The notes below the pieces were generated by a model. It was given only the letters and a program-made list of their open reading frames with translations. It did no database searches and was not told where the DNA came from. Source: Pantoea sp. AS-PWVM4 (GTDB lineage Bacteria > Pseudomonadota > Gammaproteobacteria > Enterobacterales > Enterobacteriaceae). Taken from it: 64,000 nucleotides of DNA. The DNA lies in assembly GCF_000468095.1 (NCBI RefSeq), contig NZ_ASZC01000009.1, forward strand, positions 1 through 64,000, in the 5' to 3' direction. How positions within the stretch are numbered: position 1 is the stretch's first letter; each line of letters begins with the position of its first letter. Made by a program: the position numbers and the translations under genes. Positions 42,772 through 50,473 of this stretch are shown here, piece by piece.

Positions 42772-44725
42772 ATCGCCGACGTAATGATGCCAGGTCCACC
42801 TGCCACTGATTCAGCTTGTTGTACAACGCGGTGCGCGAAATCCCCAGCAGCTGCGCCGACTGGCGCAGATTGCCCTGCTGCTCCGCCACTACCTGCAACA
42901 CATGTTGGCGCTCATTTTCCTGCAATGAAGGCAACTGCACGGTCGGCTGATGGCGCTGTACCATTTCATCCGGCAGATCTTGTCTGCCAATCTCCAGTCC
43001 CTCACACAGATTCACCATGCGTTCGACCAGATTCTCCAGTTCACGCACGTTGCCCGGCCAATGCCACGCCTGCAAGCAGCGCATTGCATCCGGCGACACC
43101 TGGGGCGCGATGCGTTTCAGGCGCGCGCACAGTGCCAGAATAAAGGTATTCACCAGGCCAGGAATGTCCTCCTGGCGCTCGCGCAACGGGGGGATCTCCA
43201 GTGACACCACGTTGAGGCGATAGTAGAGATCGCGGCGAAACGCGCCTTTTTCCACGGCATCCAGCAAATTACAGTGGGTGGCGGCGATAATCCGCACATT
43301 GACCTTCAGCGGATTGGCAGCCCCGATACGCATCACCTCGCTCTCCTGCAATACGCGCAGCAGGCTGGTCTGCGCCTCCAGCGGCATCTCTCCAATCTCG
43401 TCCAGAAACAGCGTACCGCCATCGGCCAGCTCAAATTTGCCTGGCGATCCGCCGCGCCGTGAACCGGTAAAGGCACCATCGACATAACCAAACAGTTCGC
43501 TTTGCACCAGGTCACGCGGTAGCGCACCGCAGTTAAGGGCGATGAACGCTTCCTGCTGGCGCGGGCTGGCGTTGTGAATCGCCTGCGCAAACAACTCCTT
43601 GCCGGTACCGCTCTCACCGGTCAACAACACGGTACTGTCGGTGCGGCTGCTGGCGCGTGCTTTCTGAATCGCCTGCATCACGCGTGGCGCATGGCCGCGA
43701 ATCATCTCAAAGGTGTAACTGGCGCTGACTCCCATCACTCGGCGGGTAATGGCGCGGATACGCTGGTTCTCGCGCAGTGATAACACGCGTCCCCCATCCG
43801 GTGCGGGCATCAGCGAAATCAGGCAAGGGATCGACTGCACGCCATCGGGCATAAATTGCAGCTCGCGGTCGTTGCAGAATGGCATGGTCAGCAGCGATGC
43901 TCCCTGCGGCTGCAACAACACATCGATCGGCCCGGCATCAGGATCCAACCCGCTAAAGATCTGTCGGGCGTAACGGTTCAGGGTTTTGATCCGACCGTGG
44001 CGATCGCAGACGATCACTCCTTCATTCAGGGTTTCAAGGATCGACTGCTGCTCGGCCAGCAGACGGCGCAGCATCAACTGTTGCCCGACCGCTTCTGCCG
44101 CCGCCTGCACCGTACCCAACGTGTGTGCATTGAAGTTATCGGGGGTGGCGGTCAGCGTCAGCACGCCAATCAACTGACCGCTGGCATCACGCACCGGAGC
44201 GGCAGCGCATTGTCGATGGCGTTTACGCAGATCGAATTTCCAGTTCTCACCGCTCAGTACATACACCAGCCGTTGTTCAATCAGGCAGCGAGCCGTGCAA
44301 TTGGTGCCCAGTACCTCTTCACGCAGAATGCTGCCGACAGGTGTCATATCTGCGCCACAGAAATGCAGCGTCACACCCTGCGCATCGGTCAGGTTGATAT
44401 GCCCATCCGGGTTATAGGCCAGCAGGTTCTCCATAATGCTGCGCGCAACCAGGATCAACTCGGCGTTGTGTTCGAGAATCGCGGCCAGCTCCTCAGCGGG
44501 CGGGGCGATATAGGTAAAATCCTCCGGATCGGTACCGCGCTGCTGCGAGCGTTGCCACGACTGCAAAATGCTGCGCCGCATCCAGCCCGGTTGCTCACCG
44601 CGCTGAAAGCTGTGCCAGCCCTGCCACAACAAATTATCCCACTCGCCGACTTCCGCGCCGCCTGGCAGGCTGAAGATCGGATCGCTTTCATCTTTAAACG
44701 GCAAGCGGTCGCTCAGAGATCGCAT
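42767..44725 (-). CDS. Sigma-54-dependent activator (AcoR/DhaR type)
   Basis: A 652-residue enhancer-binding protein. The N-terminal sensory part has a GAF-like region (about 75-215) with C123, C143, C147 and C173, then a PAS-like segment (about 225-320). The AAA+ domain has Walker A G370-ESGTGK and Walker B GGTLFLDEIG (436-445). Its sigma-54 contact loop reads G417AFTGS rather than the usual GAFTGA. A Fis-type helix-turn-helix (LRQSAQLLGISRTALYNKL) ends the protein. It faces an operon with a strong sigma-54 promoter at 44848-44863 and a palindrome at 44760-44786 that could be its binding site. The effector is unknown. Confidence 0.92.
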   Translation of the reverse strand: MRSLSDRLPFKDESDPIFSLPGGAEVGEWDNLLWQGWHSFQRGEQPGWMRRSILQSWQRSQQRGTDPEDFTYIAPPAEELAAILEHNAELILVARSIMENLLAYNPDGHINLTDAQGVTLHFCGADMTPVGSILREEVLGTNCTARCLIEQRLVYVLSGENWKFDLRKRHRQCAAAPVRDASGQLIGVLTLTATPDNFNAHTLGTVQAAAEAVGQQLMLRRLLAEQQSILETLNEGVIVCDRHGRIKTLNRYARQIFSGLDPDAGPIDVLLQPQGASLLTMPFCNDRELQFMPDGVQSIPCLISLMPAPDGGRVLSLRENQRIRAITRRVMGVSASYTFEMIRGHAPRVMQAIQKARASSRTDSTVLLTGESGTGKELFAQAIHNASPRQQEAFIALNCGALPRDLVQSELFGYVDGAFTGSRRGGSPGKFELADGGTLFLDEIGEMPLEAQTSLLRVLQESEVMRIGAANPLKVNVRIIAATHCNLLDAVEKGAFRRDLYYRLNVVSLEIPPLRERQEDIPGLVNTFILALCARLKRIAPQVSPDAMRCLQAWHWPGNVRELENLVERMVNLCEGLEIGRQDLPDEMVQRHQPTVQLPSLQENERQHVLQVVAEQQGNLRQSAQLLGISRTALYNKLNQWQVDLASLRRRL

Positions 44726-44759
44726 AACGCACTCCGGTGATGGATGGAATGTCCATTTT

Positions 44760-44786
44760 ATTTACATGTGAAGTTGACATGTAAAT
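44760..44786. promoter_or_regulatory. Palindromic enhancer site for the sigma-54 activator
   Basis: ATTTACATG and CATGTAAAT are perfect inverted arms with a 9-base spacer. The site begins 35 bases upstream of the activator start and ends about 60 bases upstream of the -24 element, the normal zone for an enhancer-binding protein. Confidence 0.6.
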
Positions 44787-44847
44787 TTTGTTGCCAGTTT
44801 GTGAGCTGTATCTGTGTGGTGTCTCACACATTTCGCCGATTTCCACC

Positions 44848-44863
44848 TGGCATTGGCTTTGCA
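44848..44863 (+). promoter_or_regulatory. Sigma-54 (-24/-12) promoter
   Basis: TGGCAT-TGGCT-TTGCA matches the sigma-54 consensus TGGCAC-N5-TTGCA with one mismatch and has exactly 10 bases between the invariant GG and GC. Transcription would begin near 44874, about 50 bases before the ATG at 44923. The divergent gene encodes a sigma-54 activator. Confidence 0.85.
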
Positions 44864-44922
44864 ATAACCCCGGTACAGGCCGCATCCATTCGGGATGCCT
44901 CCAAAATAACAAGGAGTTAGCA

Positions 44923-45942
44923 ATGAGTCTTGATTCCAAACCTGTACGCGTTGGCTTGATTGGTGCCGGTCGCATGGGTAGCTTCCACGCGGAAAACCTG
45001 GCGTACCGGGTACCGGGAGCGACGCTGGCCGCCATCGCCGATCCCCAGCCCGGCGCGGCGGAACGGTTGGCGCAGCAACTGGGGGTGGCGAAAGCCTTTA
45101 GTGACCTGCACGCGTTGTTGCAGGACCCGGAGATTGATGCGGTGGCGATTGCCGCGCCAGCACGTACCCATGCCGAATGGGTGATTGCAGCGGCGCAGGC
45201 GGGCAAGCATGTGTTTTGCGAGAAACCGATGGCGGTGACGCTGGATGAAGCCGACCGTGCCATTGCCGCAGCGAAAAGTGCCGGTGTGGTGTTGCAGGTG
45301 GGATTCAACCGTCGTTTTGACTCAGGGTTTGCGGCGGCCATCGCCGCGGTGGAAGCCGGAGAGAATGGCGTCACCCAACTCAGCCGTTCGGTGACGCGTG
45401 ACCCGGCGTTGCGCGATCCTGCCCCGATCCCGCCGTGGACCATCTTCCTCGAGACGTTGATTCACGATTTCGACACCCTGCTGCACTTCAATCCGCATGC
45501 AAAGCCGGTACAGGTCTATGCGTTGGCTGATGCGCTGGTGCGGCCGGATTTTAAAGATAAAGGCTTACTGGATACCTCAGTGGTGACGATTCGTTTCGAC
45601 AATGGGGCGATTGCTACCGCCGAAGCCAACTTCCAGGCGGTATACGGCTATGACGTGCGGGGCGAAGTATTTGGCAGCAAAGGGATGTTGCAGGCCGGGC
45701 ACATCAATGCCAACCACTGCGTGCGTTATCACGCGGGTGGCATCGCGATTGATACCTCACGGCTGGACTCCGACCTGCTGCGTGAAGCCTATGTGGCAGA
45801 GATGACGGAATTCGCGCGTTGCATTCGTACCGGCGCAACCCCGCGTGCCACCGGTGAAGATGCACGCAACGCACTGGAAATCGCGCTGGCCTGTATTGAG
45901 TCCGTGCAACGCAACCAACCGATCACGCTGGGAGGTCGCTAA
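44923..45942 (+). CDS. Inositol 2-dehydrogenase-like Gfo/Idh/MocA oxidoreductase
   Basis: A 339-residue NAD(P)-dependent oxidoreductase. The Rossmann motif is VGLIGAGRMGSFHAENLAYRVPG, the lysine motif is CEKPMAVTLDEADRA (about residues 92-106), and IHDFDTLLHF carries the catalytic Asp/His region. The family includes myo- and scyllo-inositol dehydrogenases (IolG/IolW). AAGGAG lies 7 bases before the ATG. It is the first gene of a sigma-54-controlled operon followed, with a 1-base overlap, by a hydroxypyruvate-isomerase-like gene. An inositol or rhizopine-like substrate is plausible but unproven. Confidence 0.86.
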   Translation: MSLDSKPVRVGLIGAGRMGSFHAENLAYRVPGATLAAIADPQPGAAERLAQQLGVAKAFSDLHALLQDPEIDAVAIAAPARTHAEWVIAAAQAGKHVFCEKPMAVTLDEADRAIAAAKSAGVVLQVGFNRRFDSGFAAAIAAVEAGENGVTQLSRSVTRDPALRDPAPIPPWTIFLETLIHDFDTLLHFNPHAKPVQVYALADALVRPDFKDKGLLDTSVVTIRFDNGAIATAEANFQAVYGYDVRGEVFGSKGMLQAGHINANHCVRYHAGGIAIDTSRLDSDLLREAYVAEMTEFARCIRTGATPRATGEDARNALEIALACIESVQRNQPITLGGR

Positions 45943-46721
45943 TGGCGAGCTATCAACTTTCTGTCTGCGCCGAGATGGTGTTTCTCGATCTGCCGTTTAT
46001 TGAACGCGTTAAACGTATTCATGCGTTGGGTTTTGGCGTCGAAATCTGGGGCTGGGCCAATAAGGATATTGACGCGCTGGCGGCTACCGGGGCGCGTTTT
46101 ACTTCCATGACCGGCTATCTGACCGGCAACCTGACCGACGATGATGCCATCGCTGAGTTGTTACAAAGTGCCGAAGCCTCGCTGGCGGTGGCGGCGCGGC
46201 TTAACTGTCCGGGACTGAACCTGCACGGCACCGGGCTGGATGACCAGGGGCTGCCGGTAAAACCGGTAGAGGTGGTGACTGGCGCGATGTGGCTGAAAGC
46301 CGCTGACACGCTACGCAAAGTCGCCCAACTCGGCGAACGGGCAGGACGCGTGTTCACGCTGGAGAACCTTAATCTGCCGGTTGACCATCCCGGTACGCCG
46401 TTTGCCCTGGCCGCCGATACCCTGGCGCTGGTGGAGGCGGTGAACAGTCCGGCGTTGAAGATGAATCTCGACCTGTATCACGCGCAGATTGGCGAAGGCA
46501 ATCTGATCGAACTGATCCGTCGTGCTGGCCCGGCGATTGGTGAGATTCAGGTGGCCGATGTGCCGGGGCGTCAGCAGCCGGGCACCGGGGAAATCAACTA
46601 TCGCGCCATTGCCCGCACGCTGCACGAGATCGGCTATCAGGGCACGGTGGCGATGGAGGGATGGGCCAGTGGCGACAGCGCTGCCGCGCTGGCACAGTTC
46701 CGCGATCACTTCAGTTTATAA
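45942..46721 (+). CDS. Hydroxypyruvate isomerase-like TIM-barrel protein (Hyi family)
   Basis: A 259-residue TIM-barrel sugar isomerase/epimerase. Typical Hyi features are LSVCAEMVFLDLPFIERV at the start, E143-containing FTLENLNLPVDHPGTP, MNLDLYHAQIGEGNL, and the metal-site segment QVADVPGRQQPGTGEINY. Hyi interconverts hydroxypyruvate and tartronate semialdehyde, but relatives act on keto-sugars such as threonate- or inositol-derived compounds. It overlaps the previous stop by one base (TAATG), so it is coupled with the oxidoreductase and probably uses its product. Confidence 0.85.
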   Translation: MASYQLSVCAEMVFLDLPFIERVKRIHALGFGVEIWGWANKDIDALAATGARFTSMTGYLTGNLTDDDAIAELLQSAEASLAVAARLNCPGLNLHGTGLDDQGLPVKPVEVVTGAMWLKAADTLRKVAQLGERAGRVFTLENLNLPVDHPGTPFALAADTLALVEAVNSPALKMNLDLYHAQIGEGNLIELIRRAGPAIGEIQVADVPGRQQPGTGEINYRAIARTLHEIGYQGTVAMEGWASGDSAAALAQFRDHFSL

Positions 46722-46799
46722 GCGTTACCCTGCCGGGTATTTGCCTGTTGCCCGGCGTTAAAACACAACAATAAAATCTCAACCCTACAGGAAACTATC

Positions 46800-47717
46800 A
46801 TGAAAATCAGAAGCTTATTTATCCTGCTCTGTTCGTTGTTGTTCAGCCTGAGTGTTAGTGCAAAGACCTTCACCGTCGGTGTGGCCCTGGCTAACTTCGA
46901 CCTCAATTTTGTGTCCATTTTACGCACCCAGATGGAAGCCGAACTGAAGGCTAATCAGCTCAAGGGTCAGTTTGTGGATGCCAAAGGCGATGTGGCGCTC
47001 CAGGTGCAGCAGGTGGACGATTTTATCAACCAGGGGGTGGACGCGATTATCCTCAATCCGGTGGATACCCAGGGGGTGCTGCCGATGATCACCGCCGCGA
47101 AGAATGCCGGTATTCCGCTGATCTTCGTTAACCGTAAGCCGGAGGTGAAGCTGCCTGCGGATATGGCCTACGTCGGTTCAGATTCTGCGCTGGGCGGAGA
47201 AATGCAGATGGAGGCGCTGGCGAAAAAGATGAATTACAAAGGCAACGTGGCGATTCTGATGGGCGCGCTGTCGAACGAGGAAGCGCGTGAGCGTACCAGG
47301 GCGGTAGAAGCGGTGATCGCCAAATACAAAGATATGAAGGTGGTCGAGAAGCAAAGTGCGAAGTGGCAGCGCAATGAAGCGGTGGATGTGGTGTCGAGTT
47401 GGCTGCTTAACCAGCGTCCGATTGATGCCATCGCTGCGAACAACGATGAGATGGCCATTGGCGCGATTATGGCGCTGAATCAGGCGAAGAATGAAAAGAT
47501 CCTCGTTGCGGGTATTGATGGCACACCGGACGGGCAGCAGTTCGTGAAGAACGGCAAGATGGTGCTGACGATTTTCCAGGATGCTAAAGGGCAGGCAACC
47601 GGGGCGGTGCAGGTGACCAAAGCGTTGCTGGATAAGCAAAAAGTGCAGGTTTACAACTGGGTGCCTTATAAAACCATTACGCCGGAAAATTACACGCAGT
47701 TTGTGGCGGCGAATTAA
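46800..47717 (+). CDS. Sugar-binding periplasmic protein (RbsB type), without its own transporter
   Basis: A 305-residue ribose-type (PBP I) binding protein. The signal peptide is residues 1-21 (FILLCSLLFSLSVSA, then KTFTVG). The core includes DDFINQGVDAIILNPVDTQGV, IPLIFVNRKPEV, IAANNDEMAIGAIMALNQ and ILVAGIDGTPDGQQFV. Such proteins deliver pentoses, hexoses or inositols to CUT2 importers. No ATPase or permease follows: the next feature is a REP pair. It therefore must borrow another transporter or act as a chemotaxis receptor ligand. It lies 78 bases after the Hyi-like gene and is probably in the same sigma-54 operon. Confidence 0.88.
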   Translation: MKIRSLFILLCSLLFSLSVSAKTFTVGVALANFDLNFVSILRTQMEAELKANQLKGQFVDAKGDVALQVQQVDDFINQGVDAIILNPVDTQGVLPMITAAKNAGIPLIFVNRKPEVKLPADMAYVGSDSALGGEMQMEALAKKMNYKGNVAILMGALSNEEARERTRAVEAVIAKYKDMKVVEKQSAKWQRNEAVDVVSSWLLNQRPIDAIAANNDEMAIGAIMALNQAKNEKILVAGIDGTPDGQQFVKNGKMVLTIFQDAKGQATGAVQVTKALLDKQKVQVYNWVPYKTITPENYTQFVAAN

Positions 47718-47721
47718 TATT

Positions 47722-47780
47722 GCGCGATAAATCGCGCCGCTACGGTTCTTGCTGGCTTGTAGCGGCGCAATTATTGCGCT
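47722..47780. repeat. REP-like inverted pair
   Basis: An intact unit is at 47722-47745 and a diverged partner (GCGCAATTATTGCGC core) is at 47759-47780, immediately before the Fur-like box of the second YncE gene. Confidence 0.82.
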
Positions 47781-47822
47781 GTGACGAATAATCAGCGTTA
47801 CGTTTACTCGCCAATCGTTAAT

Positions 47823-47841
47823 ACGTATGATTCTCATTCTT
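47823..47841 (+). promoter_or_regulatory. Fur-box-like site upstream of the second YncE gene
   Basis: The core ATGATTCTCATT is characteristic of enteric Fur boxes (compare GATAATGATTCTCATT). The site is 26 bases before the ATG, where a repressor would block transcription or its start. It parallels the site at 160-178. Confidence 0.6.
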
Positions 47842-47867
47842 TTTATAACTCCCTGATGGAGCTAAGA

Positions 47868-48956
47868 ATGAAATCCTTGTTCAATCCGCGTATCGCGGGC
47901 GTGGCGCTGGCAGTAGTGACGGCGCTCAGCCTGACGGCCTGCCAGGCACCGGCAAAAAAAGCCGCTGCCCCGGTCGTCGCCCCACAACCGGTTGCCAGCA
48001 ATGTGCAGCAGCGCGTACTGGCGGAAGGCCTGTATGAGATGGCGTATGTTCCTGGCAGCACTGCTTCGCTGTATGTCGCCAGTGCCCAGAGTTTTAAAGG
48101 CGTCAACGGTGGGGTGATCTACCGTCTTGATCCGGCCACGCTGAAAACCCTCGGCGAAACCCATACCGACCTGAAAAACTTCGGCATGACGATGGAGCCG
48201 GACGGCAGCCTGCTGTACGTCACCAATACGCTGGATGGCGGGATTTCAAAAGTTGATGCGCAAAGCGGCAAGGTGTTGCAGCGTCTGAAGTTTGGCCTGA
48301 TCAATGACAAAGGCTTCCCGACGGGCGCGCGTGAAATCATGCTGCATGATGGCCTGCTGTATATCGGCGGAGTCGCCGATCCGGGCCTGATCTGGGTGGT
48401 GGATGCCAAAACCTTTAAGCTGAAAACCACCATTAAAAATGCCGGGAAGTGGGTCACCGGTCTGCTTTACTCCTCAGTGACCAATCGTATCTATGCGGCC
48501 AACGGCAGTGGCGAGATCCTGGTGATCAACCCGCGTAATCACAAGATCGAACAGCGCTGGACGCCGGGCGACGACAAAACCTACCTGCTGCTGAATCTGG
48601 CGGAAGATCCGGCCACCGGCCGCCTGTTTGTCACTGACAACTCTAAAGCGAAAACCACGCTGGTGTTTGATGAGCATACTGGCAAGGTGATCAAGCGTAT
48701 CGACGGTGACGCGCTGGGTATTAAGTTCAATGCCAAACGCAATGAGATCTACATCAGCCAGCGTGAATCGGGCAAAGTGCTGCAACTCGATGCCACCAGC
48801 TATGCGGTGAAAAATAGCTGGACGCTGCCGACTCATCCCAACAGCTTGCTGGTATCGCCGGATGGTCAGACGTTATTCGTGACGGTGAAGCAGGGATTCA
48901 ACAAAGATCATTCTGCGAAAGGACCGGATAGCGTGGTGCGTATCCCGTTGAATTGA
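47868..48956 (+). CDS. YncE-family beta-propeller lipoprotein
   Basis: A 362-residue YncE paralogue of the gene at 288-1343. It shares the same blade sequences, for example GGVIYRLDPATL, LYVTNTLDGGISKVDAQSGKVL, LIWVVDAKTFKL and the C-terminal GPDSVVRIPLN. Instead of a plain signal peptide it has a lipobox L22-T-A-C25 followed by Gln, so it is probably anchored to the outer membrane. GGAG lies 6 bases before the ATG at 47868. A Fur-like box overlaps the promoter region, and a hairpin follows the stop. Role unknown; iron-limitation response is the best inference. Confidence 0.87.
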   Translation: MKSLFNPRIAGVALAVVTALSLTACQAPAKKAAAPVVAPQPVASNVQQRVLAEGLYEMAYVPGSTASLYVASAQSFKGVNGGVIYRLDPATLKTLGETHTDLKNFGMTMEPDGSLLYVTNTLDGGISKVDAQSGKVLQRLKFGLINDKGFPTGAREIMLHDGLLYIGGVADPGLIWVVDAKTFKLKTTIKNAGKWVTGLLYSSVTNRIYAANGSGEILVINPRNHKIEQRWTPGDDKTYLLLNLAEDPATGRLFVTDNSKAKTTLVFDEHTGKVIKRIDGDALGIKFNAKRNEIYISQRESGKVLQLDATSYAVKNSWTLPTHPNSLLVSPDGQTLFVTVKQGFNKDHSAKGPDSVVRIPLN

Positions 48957-48963
48957 CAGGTAA

Positions 48964-48985
48964 AGGGCGGTGGTGACACCGCCCT
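48964..48985 (+). terminator. Hairpin after the second YncE gene
   Basis: A perfect 9-bp stem (AGGGCGGTG / CACCGCCCT) has a GTGA tetraloop, 8 bases after the stop. No T-run follows, but a REP-like unit begins 11 bases later. Confidence 0.55.
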
Positions 48986-48995
48986 CAATGAATAA

Positions 48996-49018
48996 GCGCG
49001 ATAAATCGCGCCGCTACG
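48996..49018. repeat. Single REP-like unit
   Basis: One intact copy (GCGCGATAAATCGCGCCGCT followed by ACG) overlaps the last codons of the convergent DUF1330 gene. Confidence 0.82.
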
Positions 49019-49307
49019 CTGTGACGCCCTGCACCAGCAACACGCGATAATTCGCACCTTTCAGACGATGTTCTTTCGCTTCCTGGTAGGCCGGGCTGTA
49101 ATACCAGCCTTTTGCCGCATCAATATCCGGGAACTCCAGCACCACCACGCCCTCGGCTTGTGGACCTTCCAGCGTTTCCAGCGCGCCGTAAAAGGCGAGC
49201 GGATTAATCGGATGATCACCGCGTGCTTCCCCCGCTTTCTGCGCGTAGGTGGCCATTTCGTTGTCGTTCAGGGTTTCATCGCGGATAAAAATCACATATG
49301 CGCTCAC
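49014..49307 (-). CDS. DUF1330-family small protein
   Basis: A 97-residue protein of the DUF1330 (ferredoxin-like, dimeric alpha/beta barrel) family. It has YVIFIRDETLND at the start, FYGALETLEGPQAEGVVVLEFPD in the middle, and AKGWYYSPAYQEAKEHRL as the conserved C-terminal signature. The biochemical role of the family is not established. It starts with GTG, 2 bases after the yghU stop, with its ribosome site (GAGGAGAG) inside the end of yghU, so the two are translationally coupled. The 3' end overlaps a REP-like unit. Confidence 0.85.
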   Translation of the reverse strand: MSAYVIFIRDETLNDNEMATYAQKAGEARGDHPINPLAFYGALETLEGPQAEGVVVLEFPDIDAAKGWYYSPAYQEAKEHRLKGANYRVLLVQGVTA

Positions 49308-49309
49308 GG

Positions 49310-50188
49310 TTACTCTCCTCGCGCCTGGCGTTTGTCTTCGGTGTTGGTATCAAAATCGGAGGCATCATGGCGTTCCAGCAACTGATCTTCCGGCGCGGCA
49401 CCAAAGGCGCGGTTCACCTTACGGCCACGGATGACCGCCGGACGCTGCGCAATCTCTTTCGCCCAGCGCACCACATTTTTATATGACTGCACATCCAGGA
49501 ACTCAGCACCGTCGTATTGATTGTTCAGTATCAGGTTGCCGTACCACGGCCAGGTGGCGATATCGGCGATGCTGTATTCGTCGCCGCCCAGATAGCGGTG
49601 ATCTGCCAGCTGACGATCCAGCACGTCGAGCTGACGTTTCGCTTCGAGGGTAAAGCGGTTGATGGCGTATTCGATTTTTTCCGGCGCGTAGAAATAGAAA
49701 TGGCCAAAACCGCCGCCAAGGTAGGGGGCTGAACCCTGCAACCAGAACAACCAGTTCAGCGCTTCGGTGCGGCCCGCCACATCTTTCGGCAGGAAGTGAC
49801 CAAATTTATCCGCCAGATACAGCAGGATGTTGCCGGACTCAAACACGCGCAGCGGCGGGTTAACCGAGTGGTCGCGCAGTGCCGGGATTTTAGAGTTAGG
49901 GTTGACCTCAACGAAGCCGCTGGAGAATTGATCGCCCTCGCCGATGCGAATCAACCAGGCGTCGTATTCGGCTTCTTTCACGCCGAGCGCCAACAGTTCT
50001 TCCAGCAGGATGGTAATTTTCTGGCCGTTTGGCGTGCCCAGCGAATAAAGCTGAAGCGGATGTTTGCCGACCGGCAGGGTCTTCTCATGCGTCGGCCCGG
50101 CAGTCGGACGGTTGGTTTTCGCGCCGTTGCCTTTGGCTTCCGGGTCCCAGGTCCAGACTTTTGCGGGCTGATACTGATGTTCCGACAT
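49310..50188 (-). CDS. yghU: Glutathione-dependent disulfide-bond oxidoreductase YghU
   Basis: A 292-residue glutathione transferase-fold protein nearly collinear with E. coli YghU: YQPAKVWTWDPEAKGN, NRPTAGPTHEKTLPVGKHPLQL, GTPNGQKITILLEELLALGV, GQFSSGFVEVNPNSKIPALRDH-like segments and C-terminal HDASDFDTNTEDKRQ. YghU binds two glutathiones and has disulfide reductase activity with little classical transferase activity. ATG 50188 gives the MSEHQYQPAK start seen in relatives; an in-frame ATG at 50215 is less likely. It is co-transcribed with the DUF1330 gene. Confidence 0.95.
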   Translation of the reverse strand: MSEHQYQPAKVWTWDPEAKGNGAKTNRPTAGPTHEKTLPVGKHPLQLYSLGTPNGQKITILLEELLALGVKEAEYDAWLIRIGEGDQFSSGFVEVNPNSKIPALRDHSVNPPLRVFESGNILLYLADKFGHFLPKDVAGRTEALNWLFWLQGSAPYLGGGFGHFYFYAPEKIEYAINRFTLEAKRQLDVLDRQLADHRYLGGDEYSIADIATWPWYGNLILNNQYDGAEFLDVQSYKNVVRWAKEIAQRPAVIRGRKVNRAFGAAPEDQLLERHDASDFDTNTEDKRQARGE

Positions 50189-50317
50189 AGTGATTTCGCC
50201 TTGTTGTGGTTGCATTTTTTGCTGCCACTGAGTGTAGCAGCCGCAGTCACAGGCGATTTAACCGCGCTGGCGGTGAGAGGCAAAGTCCGGTGTTGAGGTG
50301 GGGTTGGTGCGTGCTGA

Positions 50318-50457
50318 TACCCTCACCCCGGCCCTCTCCCATGAGGGAGAGGGAGAAGTGCCATATGCTCGAACGGTTCCCATGAGGGAGAGGGAGAAGT
50401 GCCATATGCTCGATCGGTTCCCTCTCCCGCTTGCGGGAGAGGGGTAGGGTGAGGGTA
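50318..50457. repeat. Palindromic repeat element with a 41-bp tandem duplication
   Basis: The ends are inverted copies (TACCCTCACC... / ...GGTGAGGGTA) enclosing CTCTCCC/GGGAGAG palindromes. Inside, a 41-bp unit starting CATGAGGGAGAGGGAGAAGT occurs twice (50340-50380 and 50381-50421) with a single mismatch. A related element is at 61232-61379. It is noncoding, between yghU and the iolH-like gene. Confidence 0.8.
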
Positions 50458-50473
50458 ACAAAGCGCACCTAAC

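Noticed and set aside
50247..50468. Open frames within the 50-kb palindromic repeat
   Set aside because: They encode only the repeat's own periodic sequence (repeated EHMALLPLP-like pieces) and have no independent support.
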